Shown in pieces: positions 63,528 to 64,000 of a stretch of 64,000 bases of DNA; positions within the stretch are counted from its first letter, which is position 1; every line of letters begins with the position of its first letter. The position numbers and the translations under genes are program-made. This DNA is from Phycisphaerae bacterium (GTDB lineage Bacteria; Planctomycetota; Phycisphaerae; Phycisphaerales; SM1A02): positions 1-64,000 of the forward strand of contig JAEUIT010000013.1 of assembly GCA_016795035.1 (NCBI GenBank), read 5' to 3'. The notes under the pieces were generated by a model. The model was not told the origin of the DNA. It searched no databases and saw nothing but the letters and a program-made list of their open reading frames with translations.

Positions 63528-63561
63528 TCGCCCGAGACACCTGCAACGACGAGTGAAGACA

Positions 63562-63598
63562 CGTGGCCGTCCGCATCGCGGGCGGCCACGTCTTTTTC
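63562..63598 (+). terminator. Rho-independent terminator of the DUF1254 gene
   Basis: A stem CGTGGCCG/CGGCCACG, extended by a TCCGC/GCGGG segment (63562-63590), followed by TCTTTTTC, 34 bases after the stop. A full copy of the dispersed word (63541) lies between stop and stem. Confidence 0.9.
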
Positions 63599-63621
63599 GT
63601 CGCGTCCTTCGCCGGAGGCGC

Positions 63622-64000
63622 TCAGCCCGCCGCGGCGACGCCGCCCGAGCGGGCGCTCTCCGTTGCAGCCACAGGCGCGGCCGTCGCGATCGGCGACACG
63701 CCCTCGGCGCCGGAGACGGCGCCGTCGACGACATACAGCCGCGGAATGCGCGGGTGGATGCGGCACAGCATCTCGTGCGGGATCATGCCCGAACGCTGCG
63801 CGAGGCGCGGAAGGTGATTCGGCGCGGAGGCGTCTGGCGTCACGAGTTCGACGGTGAGGCCCACGCCGCCGTTCGGCTGGTTCAGGAGTTCGCAGTCGGT
63901 GAGATCGACCGTGATCTGGTCCATGTTCACCGTGCCGACGACGCTCGCGTACTCGCGCTCGATGCCGCGCGGCGTCTCGCGAAGGATCGCCAGTCGCTGC
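63622..64000 (-). CDS. alr: Alanine racemase, C-terminal part (5' end outside the window)
   Basis: The last 125 or so residues of a PLP-dependent alanine racemase, which makes D-alanine for peptidoglycan. Visible: VGTVNMDQITVDLTD, which belongs to the conserved MDQ loop, VELVTPDASAPNHLPRLAQRSGMIPHEMLCRIHPRIPRLYVV, and a C-terminal Gly/Ala-rich tail. The catalytic Lys and Tyr of the barrel lie beyond the right edge. Convergent with the DUF1254 gene across its terminator. Confidence 0.92.
   Translation of the reverse strand, partial: QRLAILRETPRGIEREYASVVGTVNMDQITVDLTDCELLNQPNGGVGLTVELVTPDASAPNHLPRLAQRSGMIPHEMLCRIHPRIPRLYVVDGAVSGAEGVSPIATAAPVAATESARSGGVAAAG

Noticed and set aside
60207..63734. 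Minus-strand frame of about 1175 codons
   Set aside because: Antisense to the large secreted protein and the DUF1254 gene; no recognisable domain.

Overview
The window is a GC-rich stretch (well above 60% G+C by eye) of a bacterial chromosome, most likely a planctomycete of the Phycisphaerae type. The reasons are a family of secreted proteins ending in two short dockerin-like repeats that close with LLGAWG, a ThiE with the extra N-terminal domain, a prepilin-type secreted protein, and the general gene content. Both edges cut genes: a tyrosine recombinase on the left and alanine racemase on the right.

Layout. 0-1.1 kb: recombinase tail overlapping an antisense tRNA-Thr. 1.1-7.5 kb: mnmG, a frameshifted esterase, pepA, rpiB and a low-molecular-weight phosphatase. 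7.5-16 kb: dnaN, a repeat-rich 0.7 kb gap, a redox pair (DsbD-N-like protein and redoxin), a rhodanese-like lipoprotein, a lone atpG, thiE, an MBL hydrolase and sodB. 16-24 kb: amidohydrolase, site-2 protease, rpsP-trmD-rplS, queD, HNH nuclease. 24-31 kb: hybrid histidine kinase, CPBP protease, rplM-rpsI. 31-43 kb: a large two-domain glycosidase-like protein, zinc-ribbon membrane proteins, TPR protein, sigma-like regulator, FkbM methyltransferase, geranylgeranyl-reductase-like oxidoreductase. 43-62 kb: five secreted proteins with dockerin-like tails, including a GH81 beta-1,3-glucanase, interrupted by a sulfotransferase and a NAD/ADP-ribose island (ADP-ribosylglycohydrolase, NrtR-type Nudix regulator, SPFH protein, NAD-kinase-like protein). 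62-64 kb: DUF1254/DUF1214 lipoprotein and alr.

Three observations stand out. (1) A dispersed 13-base word, CTCNNYGTTGCAG: about 36 full copies and about 55 copies of the 7-base core GTTGCAG, in both orientations, in genes and gaps alike. It behaves like an uptake or chromosome-architecture signal. (2) At least a dozen genes have a TANNNT hexamer 6-11 bases before the start codon and no clear Shine-Dalgarno, which points to widespread leaderless transcription. (3) A compact NAD/ADP-ribose gene island is preceded by a 32-base AT-rich palindrome, probably the operator of its own regulator.

All counts were made by eye from the sequence. Functional names rest on recognised motifs, not on database searches.
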